Below, one piece after another: positions 55,001-64,000 of a stretch of 64,000 nt of DNA. A program made the position numbers and the translations under genes. Position 1 is the first letter of the stretch; every line of letters begins with the position of its first letter. The notes below the pieces were generated by a model, which saw only the letters and a list, made by a program, of their open reading frames with translations, ran no database searches and was not told where the DNA came from. Origin of the DNA: Allosediminivita pacifica (GTDB lineage Bacteria; Pseudomonadota; Alphaproteobacteria; Rhodobacterales; Rhodobacteraceae); NCBI RefSeq assembly GCF_003054175.1, contig NZ_QBKN01000004.1:62001-126000 (forward strand), given 5' to 3'.

Positions 55001-57430
55001 CACCGGGCGCCCCGAGCCTTCGGTGATCCGCACCGCGACTTCTGCCTCCATGGGCCGCCCGCTGTCCTCTGCCTCGGGCAGCGGCAGGCGCAGCGACGCC
55101 GCGCCGCTTCCGTCCGTGAAGACCTCGCCGATGGGCGCAGTGCGCACCGAAACCTCGGCATCGTGCCGTCCGAAATGCCAGCCCGGCAGGTCCTCCAGCC
55201 GGTCGCGCGCGGCGAGCCTCACGCTGCCTTCCACCGGCAGCCCGCCCCCTGGCGCGCCGAACAGATAGCGCGCGTCGATTGTCAGCTGCGGCGGTGCGAG
55301 CGGCGAAATCGCGCCTTCGGGCAGAGTGAGGTCGAAGTCGATCCGCTCGGGCACGAAATCCTCGACCAGCAGGCTTTGCGATTGCAGCGCCTCGGCCTCG
55401 GGATCGGCATAGACATCCAGCCGCCAGGTCCCGCGCGGCGCGCTTTCGGCCACGGGCAGGTCAAAGACATGTCCGCCCGCCACGCCGCCGTCCGAGACCT
55501 CACGCGCGTATTCCACCCCGTCGGGCCGGGTCAGCACCGCCGTCAGCGGCACGTCCTCGACCGCCGCGGCCTGCGCATCCCGCGCCAGCACCGTGGCATG
55601 GATCACCTCGCCCGCACGGTAGGCGCCCCGGTCCGTCGCGACGAAGACATCGAGCGGCCCCGCAGGCGCCCGCCCCGCCACACCGCGATCCGAGAGGTCA
55701 AAGGCCGGGTCCGCGAGCGACAGGAAGGCGATGTCCTCCTCGCTGTCCCGCGCGATCACAAGGGCCGGCGCAGCCCCGCCCATGCCGCGCATCAGACCTG
55801 CCGGGAAGGTGGCGACACCCGCGGCATCCGTCTCGGCCACGCCCAGCGCCCGGTTCGCCGCCGACAGCAGCGTGACCTCCAGCCCAGCACGCGGCGCCGC
55901 ATCGCCAAGACCCCGCGCCACGACGGTCAGACCCTCGGTCCCCTGCAGGGTCGTCAGCCCGGTGTCCGACAGCACGAACCACTGCGTCGCCGGTTCGCTC
56001 TCCACAGCCTCCGGCAGCCGCGCCGTCAGCGCGTAGATCCCGGCGGGCATGTCGCCCACGAGTTCGCCCACGGGCAGGCGCGTCACCATGTCGGCGTTCA
56101 GCTCCTGCTGAAGATCCGCCTCGCCGCGCCAGACCTCTTCAGCCACCTGGTCGCCGAACTGTTCCAGCTCCCATTCGGACATGCGGCGGGCAAAGAAATC
56201 CTCCTGCATGGCGCGCAGCAGGTTGCGGTCCGACACGCGGCGCAGGACCAGCTCGGCCCGATCCGCGTTCACGCTCTCCAGCGGCAGCCCCGCCTCGGGG
56301 CTGCGCGGCAAGACGTAGGCCCGCCCGGGAAAGCCCAGCTCGGGCGCCCGGTCGCGGACATAGGCGGTGATCTCCACGTCTCGCGACAGCACCTCTCCGC
56401 TGGCCGCCGGAAGCCCCGAACGGAAGGTCAGTGTGTAGCGCGCGCCGTGCTCCAGCCCGCTCACGCAAAGCCGCTGGTCCTCGGCCCGCACCGCGAGACG
56501 CGCATCGGGCAGCCGCACGTAGGGGGCATAGTCCACGCCCGCAGGCGCCAGATCCTCGGAGAACACCGCGCAGATCCGCGGCGATGCGCTGTCGGCCTCC
56601 ACTTGGTGTTCGGTGATCCGGAAGCCGTACTGCGCCACCGCTTCGTCGAGCGCCGCGGCGATGTCGTCACGCGCGCCCAGCGACGCCGCCAGCCTTAGCG
56701 CATCCACCGTGTCGCGCCCGCGCCCTTCTACCTCGAGCGCATCAGCCAGCTGCAAAAGCGCCGCCTGCCGCTGCGGGGCGCCCTCACTGCGCAGGTAGGC
56801 ATTCACGGCGCCAAGAAAGGCCCGGTCGCGCAGGGTGAACCGCTCGCTCCCCGTCACGCTCTCCGCCAGCGCCGCCGACAGTTCACTGTATTGCAGCCAG
56901 TGCGCGGCGCTGTCGCTCTGCGCCGTTGCCGCGCCCGTCCAGTGCACCGCATCGCGCAGGTTGCCCGACTGCCGGGCGTCCTCGGCGGCGTCCAGAAGCG
57001 CCGGCACGTCCCAGCGGCCGCCCGCATGGCGGGCGCCGAGCGCCGCAGCCTCGTCCCTCGCGCGGTCCAGATCGTCCGGCGTCAGGAAATCCAGCTCGGC
57101 CGACCGTGTCGTGGCACGCTCCAAGTCCCCCGGCGCGGCATCGACCACCACGGCCGACACCGCCCCCTGGAAAGGCTTGCGCTCGGACACGCCGGTCTTG
57201 GGGAAACAGATGGCCTTCGCGGTGTTGAAGGTAAAGGCTCCGCAGGCAGGATCGCTCAGGCAGACCCTCTCGCAGGCCTCCTGCGTGGTGTCGAACAGCG
57301 TCTGCAGATCAGCGCCGTAGAAATCCACGTCACGCGACACGACGCTGCGCCGCTCCGGGATGGCCTCCTGCGCGGCGACCTGCGCTGTGGTGACAGCGCC
57401 CAGCAAGAGGGCGGCAAGCAAGGGGCGCAT
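52019..57430 (-). CDS. Bacterial alpha-2-macroglobulin (YfhM-like) with N-terminal PAN/apple-like domain
   Basis: An 1,803-residue periplasmic protease trap. A signal peptide (MRPLLAALLLGAVTTAQVAA) precedes a Cys-rich apple/PAN-like domain (about 25-95: CERVCLSDPACGAFTFNTAKAICFP). The macroglobulin domains follow, with the bait region and the complement-like thiolester domain. The thiolester motif is present as YGCTEQ with Cys1365, so covalent trapping is possible. It has no lipobox at the signal cleavage site. It is coupled to the glycolipid-binding-like gene (4-bp overlap) and pbpC; in other bacteria such pairs are proposed to protect the envelope from host or phage proteases after wall damage. 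Confidence 0.93.
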   Translation of the reverse strand: MRPLLAALLLGAVTTAQVAAQEAIPERRSVVSRDVDFYGADLQTLFDTTQEACERVCLSDPACGAFTFNTAKAICFPKTGVSERKPFQGAVSAVVVDAAPGDLERATTRSAELDFLTPDDLDRARDEAAALGARHAGGRWDVPALLDAAEDARQSGNLRDAVHWTGAATAQSDSAAHWLQYSELSAALAESVTGSERFTLRDRAFLGAVNAYLRSEGAPQRQAALLQLADALEVEGRGRDTVDALRLAASLGARDDIAAALDEAVAQYGFRITEHQVEADSASPRICAVFSEDLAPAGVDYAPYVRLPDARLAVRAEDQRLCVSGLEHGARYTLTFRSGLPAASGEVLSRDVEITAYVRDRAPELGFPGRAYVLPRSPEAGLPLESVNADRAELVLRRVSDRNLLRAMQEDFFARRMSEWELEQFGDQVAEEVWRGEADLQQELNADMVTRLPVGELVGDMPAGIYALTARLPEAVESEPATQWFVLSDTGLTTLQGTEGLTVVARGLGDAAPRAGLEVTLLSAANRALGVAETDAAGVATFPAGLMRGMGGAAPALVIARDSEEDIAFLSLADPAFDLSDRGVAGRAPAGPLDVFVATDRGAYRAGEVIHATVLARDAQAAAVEDVPLTAVLTRPDGVEYAREVSDGGVAGGHVFDLPVAESAPRGTWRLDVYADPEAEALQSQSLLVEDFVPERIDFDLTLPEGAISPLAPPQLTIDARYLFGAPGGGLPVEGSVRLAARDRLEDLPGWHFGRHDAEVSVRTAPIGEVFTDGSGAASLRLPLPEAEDSGRPMEAEVAVRITEGSGRPVERQISRPVLAPGPMIGIRPGFDGTLPEGGEARFDLQAFGPDLAPVDMEVEWTINRVTTRYQWYELYGDWNWEPVTTRETVARGTAALGEDPVGIAAPVDWGQYELVVTRADGAYLASSVGFDAGWYATASAPDSPDMLEMSLDREAYRPGDTAVLRMVPRYAGQALVTVMADRVVSMQAVEVPEGETTLELPVTDDWGAGAYVTAQVIGPMDAQAGHNPARSLGLAHAPVDPGEARLDVALEAPEEVAPRGTFEAAVGIDGLTEGDAAYVTVAAVDVGILNLTGFEAPDPRGYYFGQRRLGVEIRDVYGRLIDGLNGAMGQIRSGGDAAAALRMQSPPPTEELVAQFTGPVTVGVDGMARVSFDMPDFNGTVRLMAVAWSARGVGSAETEVLVRDPVVVAANLPRFLAPGDEALLGLELTHAKGPGGTMALKVSAPGLDLGAVADSVEIAEGGRTVLSVPVKGTEPGDYAIEVALTTPGGAVLTKRLTLGVRANDPARGTTRRLSLAPGQSFTLDDAVLTGYRAGSSEVLVSAGPLARFDVPGLLSSLERYPYGCTEQLTSQALPLLSLASVAGPLGIGGTQGIDGRIDDAITQILTRQAANGAFGLWRADSGNGWLDAYVSDFLTRAAAAGHAVPDRALQSALDNLANRIAYAADFDQGGEDIAYALMVLAREGRAAMGDLRYYADEKAGAFGTPLALAQLGAALASYGDQARADRLFAQAAARLGGRGERVFRADYGSELRDAAGVLSLAVEAGSTAVDRTALAERLAVSDRPLSTQEQAWSLLAARAMVADPGISGISVDGTPVAGPFLRRIDGDALESMQITNTSGRDVALTLTTLGVPEGVTEPGGYGYALERAYYTPEGERADPSRVARGDRLVTVLTVRPAEEVRVRLILDDPLPAGFEIDNPSLLRSGDIRGMDWLETAEPLTAEFRTDRFLAALDWGSTDALRLAYVVRAVSPGRFHHPAALVEDMYRPEYRAVTGSGNVVVTE

Positions 57431-57555
57431 CACGAAGACTCCGGCTGAAAATTTGGGCAAGCGTGCCACGCGGCCGGGGCCCAGACAAGCGCAGGAAAGT
57501 TAAGCCGTTGTTCACGCAGGCGGGGGCAATCTCCGCCGGAACGCGGAGGAAAGGC

Positions 57556-60105
57556 ATGGATCTGGCCAACCGGCTGGCCGAGGAACGTCGCAGGCGGCTG
57601 GCCGCCGAACGCCTGCTCGAACTCAAGCAGGCGGAGCTTTTCGCCGCCAACCGCAAGCTGGGCAAACACGCGCTTCAGCTTTCGCAGGAGGTCACCGAAC
57701 GCCGGGCCGAAGTGGCGCAGGTCCGCGACCAGAACCAGCGCATCACCTCGCAGCTCGGGCAGGCCACCGAACGGATCGAGCTTGTCGAGGGACAGCTCTG
57801 GGCCGCACTCGATGCCATGCGCGACGGGTTCGCCATGTTCGATGCGGCCGGGCAGCTTGAACTCGCCAACAGCGCCTTCATGTCACTATTCGACGGGCTC
57901 GACAGCGTGCGCCCCGGCGCCAGTCACGACCACCTGATCGAGATGATGATCGAGGAAGGCATCGTCGACCTGCAGGGCGAAGACGCGCGCGACTGGGCGG
58001 CCCGGATGCGCACCCGCTGGGACCGGTCCCCGATCCCGCCGGAAACACTGCGCCTCTGGAACGGCGGCTTCATCAAGCTGCAGGACCGCCGACGCCCGGA
58101 CGGCGGCATCGTCAGCCTCGCGGTCGAGATCACCGAACTCATGCGGATGTGGTCCGCGGTCGAGGAACTGCCCGACGGCTTCGTCCTCTACGACACCGAT
58201 GACCGGCTGCTCATGTGCAACCAGCCCTACCTCGATTTCTACGACGATTCGGCCCCCGCCATCCGCCCCGGCGCCAGCTTCGAGGATATCCTGCGCTACG
58301 GGCTCGACCACGGCCAGTACGCCGAGGCCATAGGTCGTGAGGAAGAGTGGCTCGAGGAACGGCTCGAACGGCACCGCCGTGCCGACCAGGAGCTCGAACA
58401 GCAGCTCGCCGACGGCCGATGGCTGCGCATCTACGAGCGCGAAACCCGCGACGGCGGGCGCGTCGGGCTGCGCATCGACATCACCCAGATCAAGCAGGAC
58501 CAGGAACGCCTGCGCGACGCCATCCACCGGGCCGAGGCCGCAAGCCGCGCCAAGTCCGCCTTCCTCGCCAACATGAGCCACGAGATCCGCACGCCGATGA
58601 ACGGCGTGGTGGGCATGGCCGACCTGCTGATGGAATCCCCGCTGGACGACGAACAGCGCCTCTACGTCGACACAATCCGCGCCTCCGGCGAGGCGCTGCT
58701 CGTGATCATCAACGACATCCTCGACTACTCCAAGATCGAGGCCGACAAGCTGACGCTCCACCCCGAGCCCTTCGACCTCGAACGCTCGATCCACGACGTG
58801 GTGATGCTCTTGCAGCCCGCCGCCCGCGACAAGGGCCTGTCGATGCTGGTGGACTACGACATGTTCCTGCCCACCCGCTTCGTCGGCGATGCAGGCCGGC
58901 TGCGCCAGATCCTGACCAACCTCGTGGGCAACGCGGTCAAGTTCACCCAGTCCGGGCATGTCCTCGTCCGTGTCACCGGCGTCACCGGTGCCGAGGAAGC
59001 GCCCGCCGGGGAAGCTGCGCTGCACCTCACGGTCGAGGACACCGGCATCGGCATTTCAGCCGACAAGCTCGGCACCGTCTTCGACGAGTTCAATCAGGTC
59101 GAAACCGAGCGCAACCGCAGCTTCGACGGCACCGGCCTCGGCCTCGCCATCACCCGGCGGCTCGTGGGTCTCATGGGGGGCGAGGTCTGGGCCGACTCCG
59201 AGCCGGGCGCGGGAAGCTGCTTCGGCCTGCGCATCGTCCTGCCCGCCGACGAGGGACCCGCCCCCGAGCTGCCTTCGCTGCCGGAGGGCTTCCGCAGGGT
59301 GCTGGTCGCCGAACCCGACGGCGGCAACCGCGCCATCCTGCACAAGCAGCTCGACCTTATCGGTCTCGATCCCCGTTTCTGCCCCGACGGCGCCGCCGCG
59401 ATCGCCGATCTCGACCCGCCGCCGGACCTTGTGCTGCTCGACGCCACGCTGCCCGACATGACCGGTCCCGATCTGGTGCGCCAGCTGCGCCGCCACGGCA
59501 TTACCGCCCCCGCCCTGCTCATGAGCGACAGCGCCGCTGCCCTCTCGGCCCATCTGCCCGGCAGCGTGCAGGGCGTGCTGCAGAAACCCATCGCGCGCCG
59601 CGCGCTTTTCACCGCGCTCGAAGAGGCCGGCGGCATGCGACCCCTCGCGCAGGTCCCGGCCACGCCACCCCCTGCGCCTCCCGCGCCGCGGCAGGCGCCC
59701 GCCCGCACGCGGCCCGAAATCCTGCTGGCCGAGGACAACCGCACCAACCAGCTCGTTTTCCGAAAGATGATCGCCGGGCTCGACGTCGATCTCCGCCTCG
59801 CCTCCAACGGCCTCGAGGCGGTCGAGGCCTATCGCAGCCACCATCCCGATGCGGTCTTCATGGACATCTCCATGCCCGGCATGGACGGCAAGCAGGCCAC
59901 CCGCGAAATCCGCCTGATCGAGGAGGAAGAGGGCGCCCCGCGCGTGCCGGTGATCGCCGTCACCGCCCATGCCATGGCCGAAGATCGCGCCGCGATCCTC
60001 GCCGCCGGGCTCGACGACTACCTCACCAAGCCCGTGCGCAAGGCGGAACTGGTCGAAAAGCTGCTCGCCCACTTGCCCGCCCTGCGCGAAAGCGCGGCGG
60101 GCTAG
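57556..60105 (+). CDS. Cytoplasmic hybrid histidine kinase with two receivers
   Basis: An 849-residue protein without membrane segments. An N-terminal coiled coil (residues 5-80, rich in Glu, Arg and Leu) is followed by two PAS-like domains (about 82-195 and 200-315). HisKA has His342 ([12 protein letters not shown]), then the ATPase domain with NLVGNAVKF and DTGIGIS. Two receivers follow: REC1 (about 580-690, Asp629) and REC2 (about 720-840, Asp770, TKPV Lys). REC1's N-terminal acidic cluster is altered (VAEPDGG), so it may be a weak or pseudo-receiver. GGAGGAAAGG precedes the start at 57556. It has no adjacent response regulator; it is divergent from the alpha-2-macroglobulin. Confidence 0.9.
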   Translation: MDLANRLAEERRRRLAAERLLELKQAELFAANRKLGKHALQLSQEVTERRAEVAQVRDQNQRITSQLGQATERIELVEGQLWAALDAMRDGFAMFDAAGQLELANSAFMSLFDGLDSVRPGASHDHLIEMMIEEGIVDLQGEDARDWAARMRTRWDRSPIPPETLRLWNGGFIKLQDRRRPDGGIVSLAVEITELMRMWSAVEELPDGFVLYDTDDRLLMCNQPYLDFYDDSAPAIRPGASFEDILRYGLDHGQYAEAIGREEEWLEERLERHRRADQELEQQLADGRWLRIYERETRDGGRVGLRIDITQIKQDQERLRDAIHRAEAASRAKSAFLANMSHEIRTPMNGVVGMADLLMESPLDDEQRLYVDTIRASGEALLVIINDILDYSKIEADKLTLHPEPFDLERSIHDVVMLLQPAARDKGLSMLVDYDMFLPTRFVGDAGRLRQILTNLVGNAVKFTQSGHVLVRVTGVTGAEEAPAGEAALHLTVEDTGIGISADKLGTVFDEFNQVETERNRSFDGTGLGLAITRRLVGLMGGEVWADSEPGAGSCFGLRIVLPADEGPAPELPSLPEGFRRVLVAEPDGGNRAILHKQLDLIGLDPRFCPDGAAAIADLDPPPDLVLLDATLPDMTGPDLVRQLRRHGITAPALLMSDSAAALSAHLPGSVQGVLQKPIARRALFTALEEAGGMRPLAQVPATPPPAPPAPRQAPARTRPEILLAEDNRTNQLVFRKMIAGLDVDLRLASNGLEAVEAYRSHHPDAVFMDISMPGMDGKQATREIRLIEEEEGAPRVPVIAVTAHAMAEDRAAILAAGLDDYLTKPVRKAELVEKLLAHLPALRESAAG

Positions 60106-60108
60106 GGC

Positions 60109-60894
60109 TCACGCCGCGTCGCGCGCCTTCGCCTCGGACCGCAGGAAGGCCGGCTTGCCCGGCGCCGACAACGCCTCGGAATAGGCATAGCCGCCCAGGC
60201 CGAAGTCCTTCAGGCTTTCGGCATCGGTCAGCCGGTGCGTCACCACGAAACGCGCCATGGCACCCCGGGCCTTCTTGGCGTGGAACGACACCACCTTCGG
60301 GCCGCCCGGCTTGTCCTCGAGGAACTGCGGCGTCACCACGTCGAGCGACAGCGCCTCGCGGTCCACAGCGCCGAAATACTCTTGGCTCGCGCAGTTCACG
60401 AGCACCCCGGCGCCGACCTCCTCGGCCTGCGCGTTGAGCGCCTTCGCGATCCGGCCGCCCCAATAATCGTAGAGGTTCCTCCCGGCATCCGTCTTCAGCC
60501 GCGATCCCATCTCCAACCGGTAGGCCTGGATGCCATCAAGCGGCCGCAACAGCCCGTAGAGCCCCGAGAGGATCCGCAGGCGATCCTGCGCGAATTCCAT
60601 TTCCTCGGGCTCCAGCGATGCCGCCTCGAGCCCCTGGTAGGTGTCCCCGGCAAAGGCCAGCGCGGCGGGGCGCAGGTCCTCGGGGCCGGGCTCATCGGTG
60701 AAGGCGCGAAAGCGGTCGCGGTTCAGCGTGGCCAGATCCTCGCTGATCGACATGAGCTTGCGCAGCTCCTCGACGCTCAGCCCGCGCGCGACACCGGCCA
60801 GATGCTGCGCATCCGCCTCGAAGGCGGGCGTGGTCATCGCGACCTTCCGCTCGGTCCAGTCCAGCTTCTTCGCGGGCGAAATCACAACCAGCAT
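60109..60894 (-). CDS. yaaA: Peroxide stress protein YaaA (DUF328)
   Basis: A 261-residue protein of the YaaA family, which lowers free iron and protects DNA during peroxide stress in E. coli. The start [13 protein letters not shown] and the segments [21 protein letters not shown] and [26 protein letters not shown] are characteristic. The start at 60894 was chosen because the extra 11 upstream residues lack support. The stop is 4 bp from the convergent kinase. Confidence 0.95.
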   Translation of the reverse strand: MLVVISPAKKLDWTERKVAMTTPAFEADAQHLAGVARGLSVEELRKLMSISEDLATLNRDRFRAFTDEPGPEDLRPAALAFAGDTYQGLEAASLEPEEMEFAQDRLRILSGLYGLLRPLDGIQAYRLEMGSRLKTDAGRNLYDYWGGRIAKALNAQAEEVGAGVLVNCASQEYFGAVDREALSLDVVTPQFLEDKPGGPKVVSFHAKKARGAMARFVVTHRLTDAESLKDFGLGGYAYSEALSAPGKPAFLRSEAKARDAA

Positions 60895-61034
60895 GTCCTG
60901 CCTCCATCTCGTGCCATCCCCGGCCACACGCGCGCCCTGTCAGGGGGAGGGCCGGGAAGGCGACTACCTAGTCCGCCGCGCCCCCGAGGTCCAGCATGGC
61001 CACGCCTGAAGTCACCACGCCAAGCCAAGGACGC

Positions 61035-61080
61035 CCTCCCTCTCCCCTCGGGGGAGAGGGCCGGGGTGAGGGGCAGAAGG
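61035..61080. repeat. REP-like palindromic element upstream of recQ's stop
   Basis: A perfect 10-bp hairpin, CCCTCTCCCC (61038-61047) and GGGGAGAGGG (61051-61060), with a 3-nt loop. It is followed by CCGGGGTGAGGGG. This pattern matches a short repeat seen between genes in many proteobacteria (from memory). It sits between yaaA and the recQ 3' end and may also terminate recQ. Confidence 0.5.
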
Positions 61081-61094
61081 CGCGCCGCGAAGTC

Positions 61095-63146
61095 TCAGTC
61101 CCGCTGTTCCAGCACCCTCAGGAAGGCCGCGCCGAACCGCTCGGTGCGCCGGTCACCCAGCAGCCGCTCCAGCGCCTGCTCCGACCCGGGCCGCGCCTGC
61201 GCCACCTTGGCGATCTGCGAGGCCGAACAGGACAGCGTCTTTTCCGTCCCGTCCACGCCGCGCACCAGGTCCGCCTGCGCCGCCATCAGCGCGTCGTACA
61301 GCGTGCCCTCGTCGCGGCCCGCGAGCTTGCGCCGCGTCGGGTGCATCTCCTCGGCTTCGCCCGCCAGCACCTGCAGGAACTCCGCCCCGTAGCTTTCCAG
61401 CTTCTTCGCGCCGACGCCGCCGATGCGGGCCATCTGGTCCAGCGTCGTGGGCCGTGTCTCGGCCATCTCGATGAGCGTCCGGTCGTTGAAGATCATGTAG
61501 GCCGGCAGGCGCGCCGCCTCGGCCAGCGCGCGCCGCTTGGCCTTGAGCGCCGAGAGCATCGGCGCGTCCTCGTCCGACACCAGCGCCTTGGCCGCGGGCC
61601 GCCGCTCGGGCCGCTGCACCACGTCGCGCCGCAGCGCCACGCTTTCCTCGCCGCGCAGCACCGGCAGCGCGCGGTCGGTCATCACCAGCGCGCCGTGGCG
61701 TTCCGCGTCGGGCCGGATCAGATCGCGCCCCATCATCTGCCGGAACACCGCCTGCCACTGCCCCTTGGACAGGTCCCGCCCCACCCCGAAGGTGGGCAGC
61801 TTGTCGTGCCCGCGCTGGCGCACCTTGTCGGTCTCGTTCCCCATGAGAACGTCGATCAGGTGCCCCGCGCCAAAGCTCTCCTCGGTCCGCAGCGCCGCCG
61901 ACAGCGCCTTGCGCACCGGCTCGGTGCCGTCAAAGGTCTCGGGCGGCGTGTCGCAGAGATCGCAGTTGCCACAGGCCGGGGCCTCCTCGCCGAAATAGGC
62001 CAGAAGCTCCTTGCGGCGGCAGCCCAGCGCCTCGGCCAGCCCCAGAAGCGCGTTCAGCCGCCCGTGATCGGCGGCGCGGCGCTCGGGCGGGGCCTGGCCC
62101 TCGTCGATCTGGGCGCGGCGCAGGCGGATGTCCTCGGGACCGTAAAGCGTCAGCGTCTCGGCGGGCGCCCCGTCGCGCCCGGCGCGGCCGATCTCCTGGT
62201 AATAGGCCTCGATGCTTTTCGGCAGGTCGGCATGCGCCACCCAGCGGATGTCGGGCTTGTCCACGCCCATGCCGAAGGCCACCGTCGCCACGACGATCAG
62301 CCCTTCCTCGGTGGCAAAGCGTTCCTCGACGCGGCGGCGGTCGTCCGCCTCCATCCCGCCGTGATAGGAACAGGCCGAATGCCCCTCGTCGCGCAGCGCC
62401 TTGGCCAGCGTTTCGGTCTTGGCGCGGGTGCCGCAGTAGACGATGCCGCTCTGCCCCTTGCGGGCGGCGGCGAAGCTCAGGATCTGACGGCGCGGCCCGT
62501 CCTTGGGCGTGAAGGCCAGGTGGATGTTGGGCCGGTCGAAGCCGCGCAGGAAGGTCTGCGGCACCTCGCCGCCGAACAGCCGCGCGACGATCTCTTCCTG
62601 CGTCTCGGGATCGGCGGTGGCGGTGAAGGCCGCAAGCGGCACGCCAAGGCTCTGGCGCAGCTCGCCGATACGCAGGTAATCGGGCCGGAAATCGTGGCCC
62701 CACTGGCTGACACAGTGCGCCTCGTCCACGGCGATCAGGCTTACCCCCGCCTGCGACAGCATCCGCTGCGCCGAGAAGGAGGCCAACCGTTCCGGCGCGA
62801 GGTAAAGCAGCCGGAGCGAGCCGTCCTGCAACGCTTCCATCACCGCTGCCGTCTCGTCCTCGGTATTGGCCGAGGTCAGCGCCCCCGCGGCCACGCCCGC
62901 CTCGCGCAGCCCACGCACCTGGTCGCGCATGAGCGCGATCAGCGGCGAGATCACCACCGTGATCCCCTCGCGCATGAGCGCCGGAAGCTGGTAGCAGAGC
63001 GATTTGCCGCCGCCCGTGGGCATGATGGCCAACACGTTGCGCCCCTCGGCCACGGCCTCCACGATTTCCCCCTGCCCGGGGCGGAAATCGTCGAATCCGA
63101 AGACATCGCGCAGCAGCGGGGCTGCGCCGGGGATATCACGGGGCAT
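61095..63146 (-). CDS. recQ: ATP-dependent DNA helicase RecQ
   Basis: A 683-residue 3'-5' helicase for recombination and fork repair. Walker A is MPTGGGKSLCYQLP, the DEAH box is AVDEAHCVSQWGHDFRP, and the aromatic-rich loop and motif VI (QEIGRAGRDG) are intact. The zinc-binding Cys set includes CRRKELLAYFGE and CGNCDLCDTPP. An HRDC domain (about 510-590) carries LKAKRRALAEAARLPAYMIF. A second C-terminal helical region follows. The start at 63146 is MPRDIPGAAPLLRDVFG; an ATG at 63203 would add 19 residues and is less likely. Confidence 0.96.
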   Translation of the reverse strand: MPRDIPGAAPLLRDVFGFDDFRPGQGEIVEAVAEGRNVLAIMPTGGGKSLCYQLPALMREGITVVISPLIALMRDQVRGLREAGVAAGALTSANTEDETAAVMEALQDGSLRLLYLAPERLASFSAQRMLSQAGVSLIAVDEAHCVSQWGHDFRPDYLRIGELRQSLGVPLAAFTATADPETQEEIVARLFGGEVPQTFLRGFDRPNIHLAFTPKDGPRRQILSFAAARKGQSGIVYCGTRAKTETLAKALRDEGHSACSYHGGMEADDRRRVEERFATEEGLIVVATVAFGMGVDKPDIRWVAHADLPKSIEAYYQEIGRAGRDGAPAETLTLYGPEDIRLRRAQIDEGQAPPERRAADHGRLNALLGLAEALGCRRKELLAYFGEEAPACGNCDLCDTPPETFDGTEPVRKALSAALRTEESFGAGHLIDVLMGNETDKVRQRGHDKLPTFGVGRDLSKGQWQAVFRQMMGRDLIRPDAERHGALVMTDRALPVLRGEESVALRRDVVQRPERRPAAKALVSDEDAPMLSALKAKRRALAEAARLPAYMIFNDRTLIEMAETRPTTLDQMARIGGVGAKKLESYGAEFLQVLAGEAEEMHPTRRKLAGRDEGTLYDALMAAQADLVRGVDGTEKTLSCSASQIAKVAQARPGSEQALERLLGDRRTERFGAAFLRVLEQRD

Positions 63147-63230
63147 GTGGGGCCTGTCGATGGGAACTATATCTGCCTGCCCTGCCACAGTCTCACACCA
63201 CAAATGGGGAAATCAAGGCGCCTTGGCGTC

Positions 63231-63668
63231 TCAGGCGCCGCCGGTGCCCGCTTTCTCGGGGGCAAGTTCCGCATAGCCCGTCTTAAGATCGCGTTTACGA
63301 TGAAACACGACCGCCCCGGTCAGCCCCAGCACCACTTCGGCGGTGGTGCGCACGACGCAGCCCGCCAGCAGGTGCCCGCCGCGCCTCGCGCCCTGCGCGT
63401 CCGAGACCGCCATGTGCAGGTGCGGCCCGTCCGGCCCGAATGTCCCCGAAAGGCTCACGATCTCGAGCGGGCCGGGCACGCTCGTACCGCCGTCCTCGCC
63501 CGCCATGCGCAGCGCGGCCGAGGTCAGGCTGCCGACGCAGGCCACCACAAAGCCCGCCGTGGCACCCGTCCCTTCAAAAACCTCTTCCAACGCAAGGCGC
63601 AGGTCGGCGCCGGGCTCCAGCCGCACGACAAGGTGCTCCGTCGCCGAACACGCCCAGCGCAGCGCCAT
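63231..63668 (-). CDS. PPC/DUF296-domain protein
   Basis: A 145-residue protein of the plant-and-prokaryote conserved (PPC) domain type. The pattern GATAGFVVACVGSLTSAALRMA and SLSGTFGPDGPHLHMAVSDAQG (with the conserved His pair) is typical. Bacterial members are trimeric and of unsettled function; some bind DNA in plants only as AT-hook fusions. The start codon shares one base with the stop of the MORN-repeat gene (TGATG). Confidence 0.85.
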   Translation of the reverse strand: MALRWACSATEHLVVRLEPGADLRLALEEVFEGTGATAGFVVACVGSLTSAALRMAGEDGGTSVPGPLEIVSLSGTFGPDGPHLHMAVSDAQGARRGGHLLAGCVVRTTAEVVLGLTGAVVFHRKRDLKTGYAELAPEKAGTGGA

Positions 63669-64000
63669 CAGTCGGTCGCGGCCGGCTCGGCCTCGCCCTC
63701 GGTGACCTCCGCCTCGCCTTCGCCGCCCTCGGGTGCCTCGGGCGTCTCCGGCGTGGTCATCGCCTCGCGGTCGGTCAGCGCGCCGTTGGTCCACTCGCCG
63801 GTCACTTCCTCGCCGCTGGCATAGCGCATGGTGCCCTGCCCCTCGCGCTTGCCGTCCACGAATTCACCCTCGTAGACGTCACCGTTGGCGTAGTTGGCCA
63901 CGCCCGCGCCGCTCATCTCGCCGTCTTCCCAGGTGCCCCGGTAGCGAAATCCGCTGGCCATGGCGATCTCGCCCTCGCCCTCGCGCTGGCCCTCGACAAA
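63668..64000 (-). CDS. MORN-repeat protein (3' part, 5' end outside the window)
   Basis: 110 codons are visible and the frame is open to the window edge, so the protein is longer. Repeats with the MORN pattern (Y-x-G-x-W-x-x-G-x-x-x-G-x-G) are seen: FRYRGTWEDGEMSGAGVANY, then DVYEGEFVDGKREGQGTMRY. A Glu/Pro-rich tail ends the protein. MORN repeats often form elongated beta-hairpin stacks that bind membranes or proteins. It is co-transcribed with the PPC gene. Confidence 0.8.
   Translation of the reverse strand, partial: FVEGQREGEGEIAMASGFRYRGTWEDGEMSGAGVANYANGDVYEGEFVDGKREGQGTMRYASGEEVTGEWTNGALTDREAMTTPETPEAPEGGEGEAEVTEGEAEPAATD

Overview
The window is a piece of a GC-rich (roughly two-thirds G+C), gene-dense chromosome, almost certainly from a roseobacter-type member of the Rhodobacterales (Alphaproteobacteria). 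The case rests on gene content and order: an HmrR/CueR-controlled copper ATPase, an FCD-type GntR regulator beside a GH51/ABC arabinoside locus, leuC-lipoprotein-lipoprotein-leuD, a DUF2218/SIP ferric reductase, an IalB-like protein, and short intergenic hairpin elements of the kind scattered in Rhodobacteraceae. No phage, transposase, integrase, CRISPR array or rRNA was seen. One tRNA gene, tRNA-Pro(CGG), is present.

Layout. 1-6.5 kb: 5' part of carB (reverse), serB, an IalB-like secreted protein, rlmN with a clear terminator, and a small unknown protein. 6.5-10.9 kb: copA-cueR behind a MerR-type promoter, a convergent GntR regulator and a divergent NarL/LuxR response regulator. 10.9-19.6 kb: adenine deaminase (reverse), then an arabinoside utilisation operon (GH51 arabinofuranosidase, ABC ATPase, binding protein, two permeases) with a GntR/FCD regulator facing it. 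A perfect GntR-type operator overlaps the probable promoter of the operon.

19.7-32.5 kb: ten reverse-strand genes, nearly all overlapping by 1-4 bases, that look like one transcript. It starts with a partner-switching module (REC-PP2C phosphatase, STAS antagonist, RsbW-like kinase) and a hybrid histidine kinase with an HPt domain. It continues with a polysaccharide machine: two DUF3131 proteins, an acyltransferase, a BcsA-like membrane glycosyltransferase without a PilZ domain, a peptidoglycan-binding secreted protein and an outer-membrane barrel. This is the most interesting locus: it encodes an apparently complete phosphorelay-to-partner-switch circuit fused to a surface glucan operon.

32.8-45.1 kb: a YdeP-type molybdopterin oxidoreductase, tRNA-Pro, an EamA transporter, leuB, a peroxiredoxin-like protein, a divergent LysR/NAD(P)-binding pair, an endonuclease-family protein, a membrane protein, and the leuC-lipoprotein-lipoprotein-leuD operon. 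45.4-49.4 kb: a small membrane peptide, a thiolase, a ProC-like reductase, a siderophore-interacting protein and a small Cys-containing protein. The last two share a T-rich upstream motif with the unknown gene at 6.1 kb, suggesting a small, probably iron-linked, regulon. 49.4-64 kb: pbpC, a glycolipid-binding-like protein and an alpha-2-macroglobulin in one operon, a divergent hybrid kinase, yaaA, recQ, a PPC/DUF296 protein and the 3' end of a MORN-repeat gene.

All functions are read from motifs and family resemblance by eye; no database search was run.
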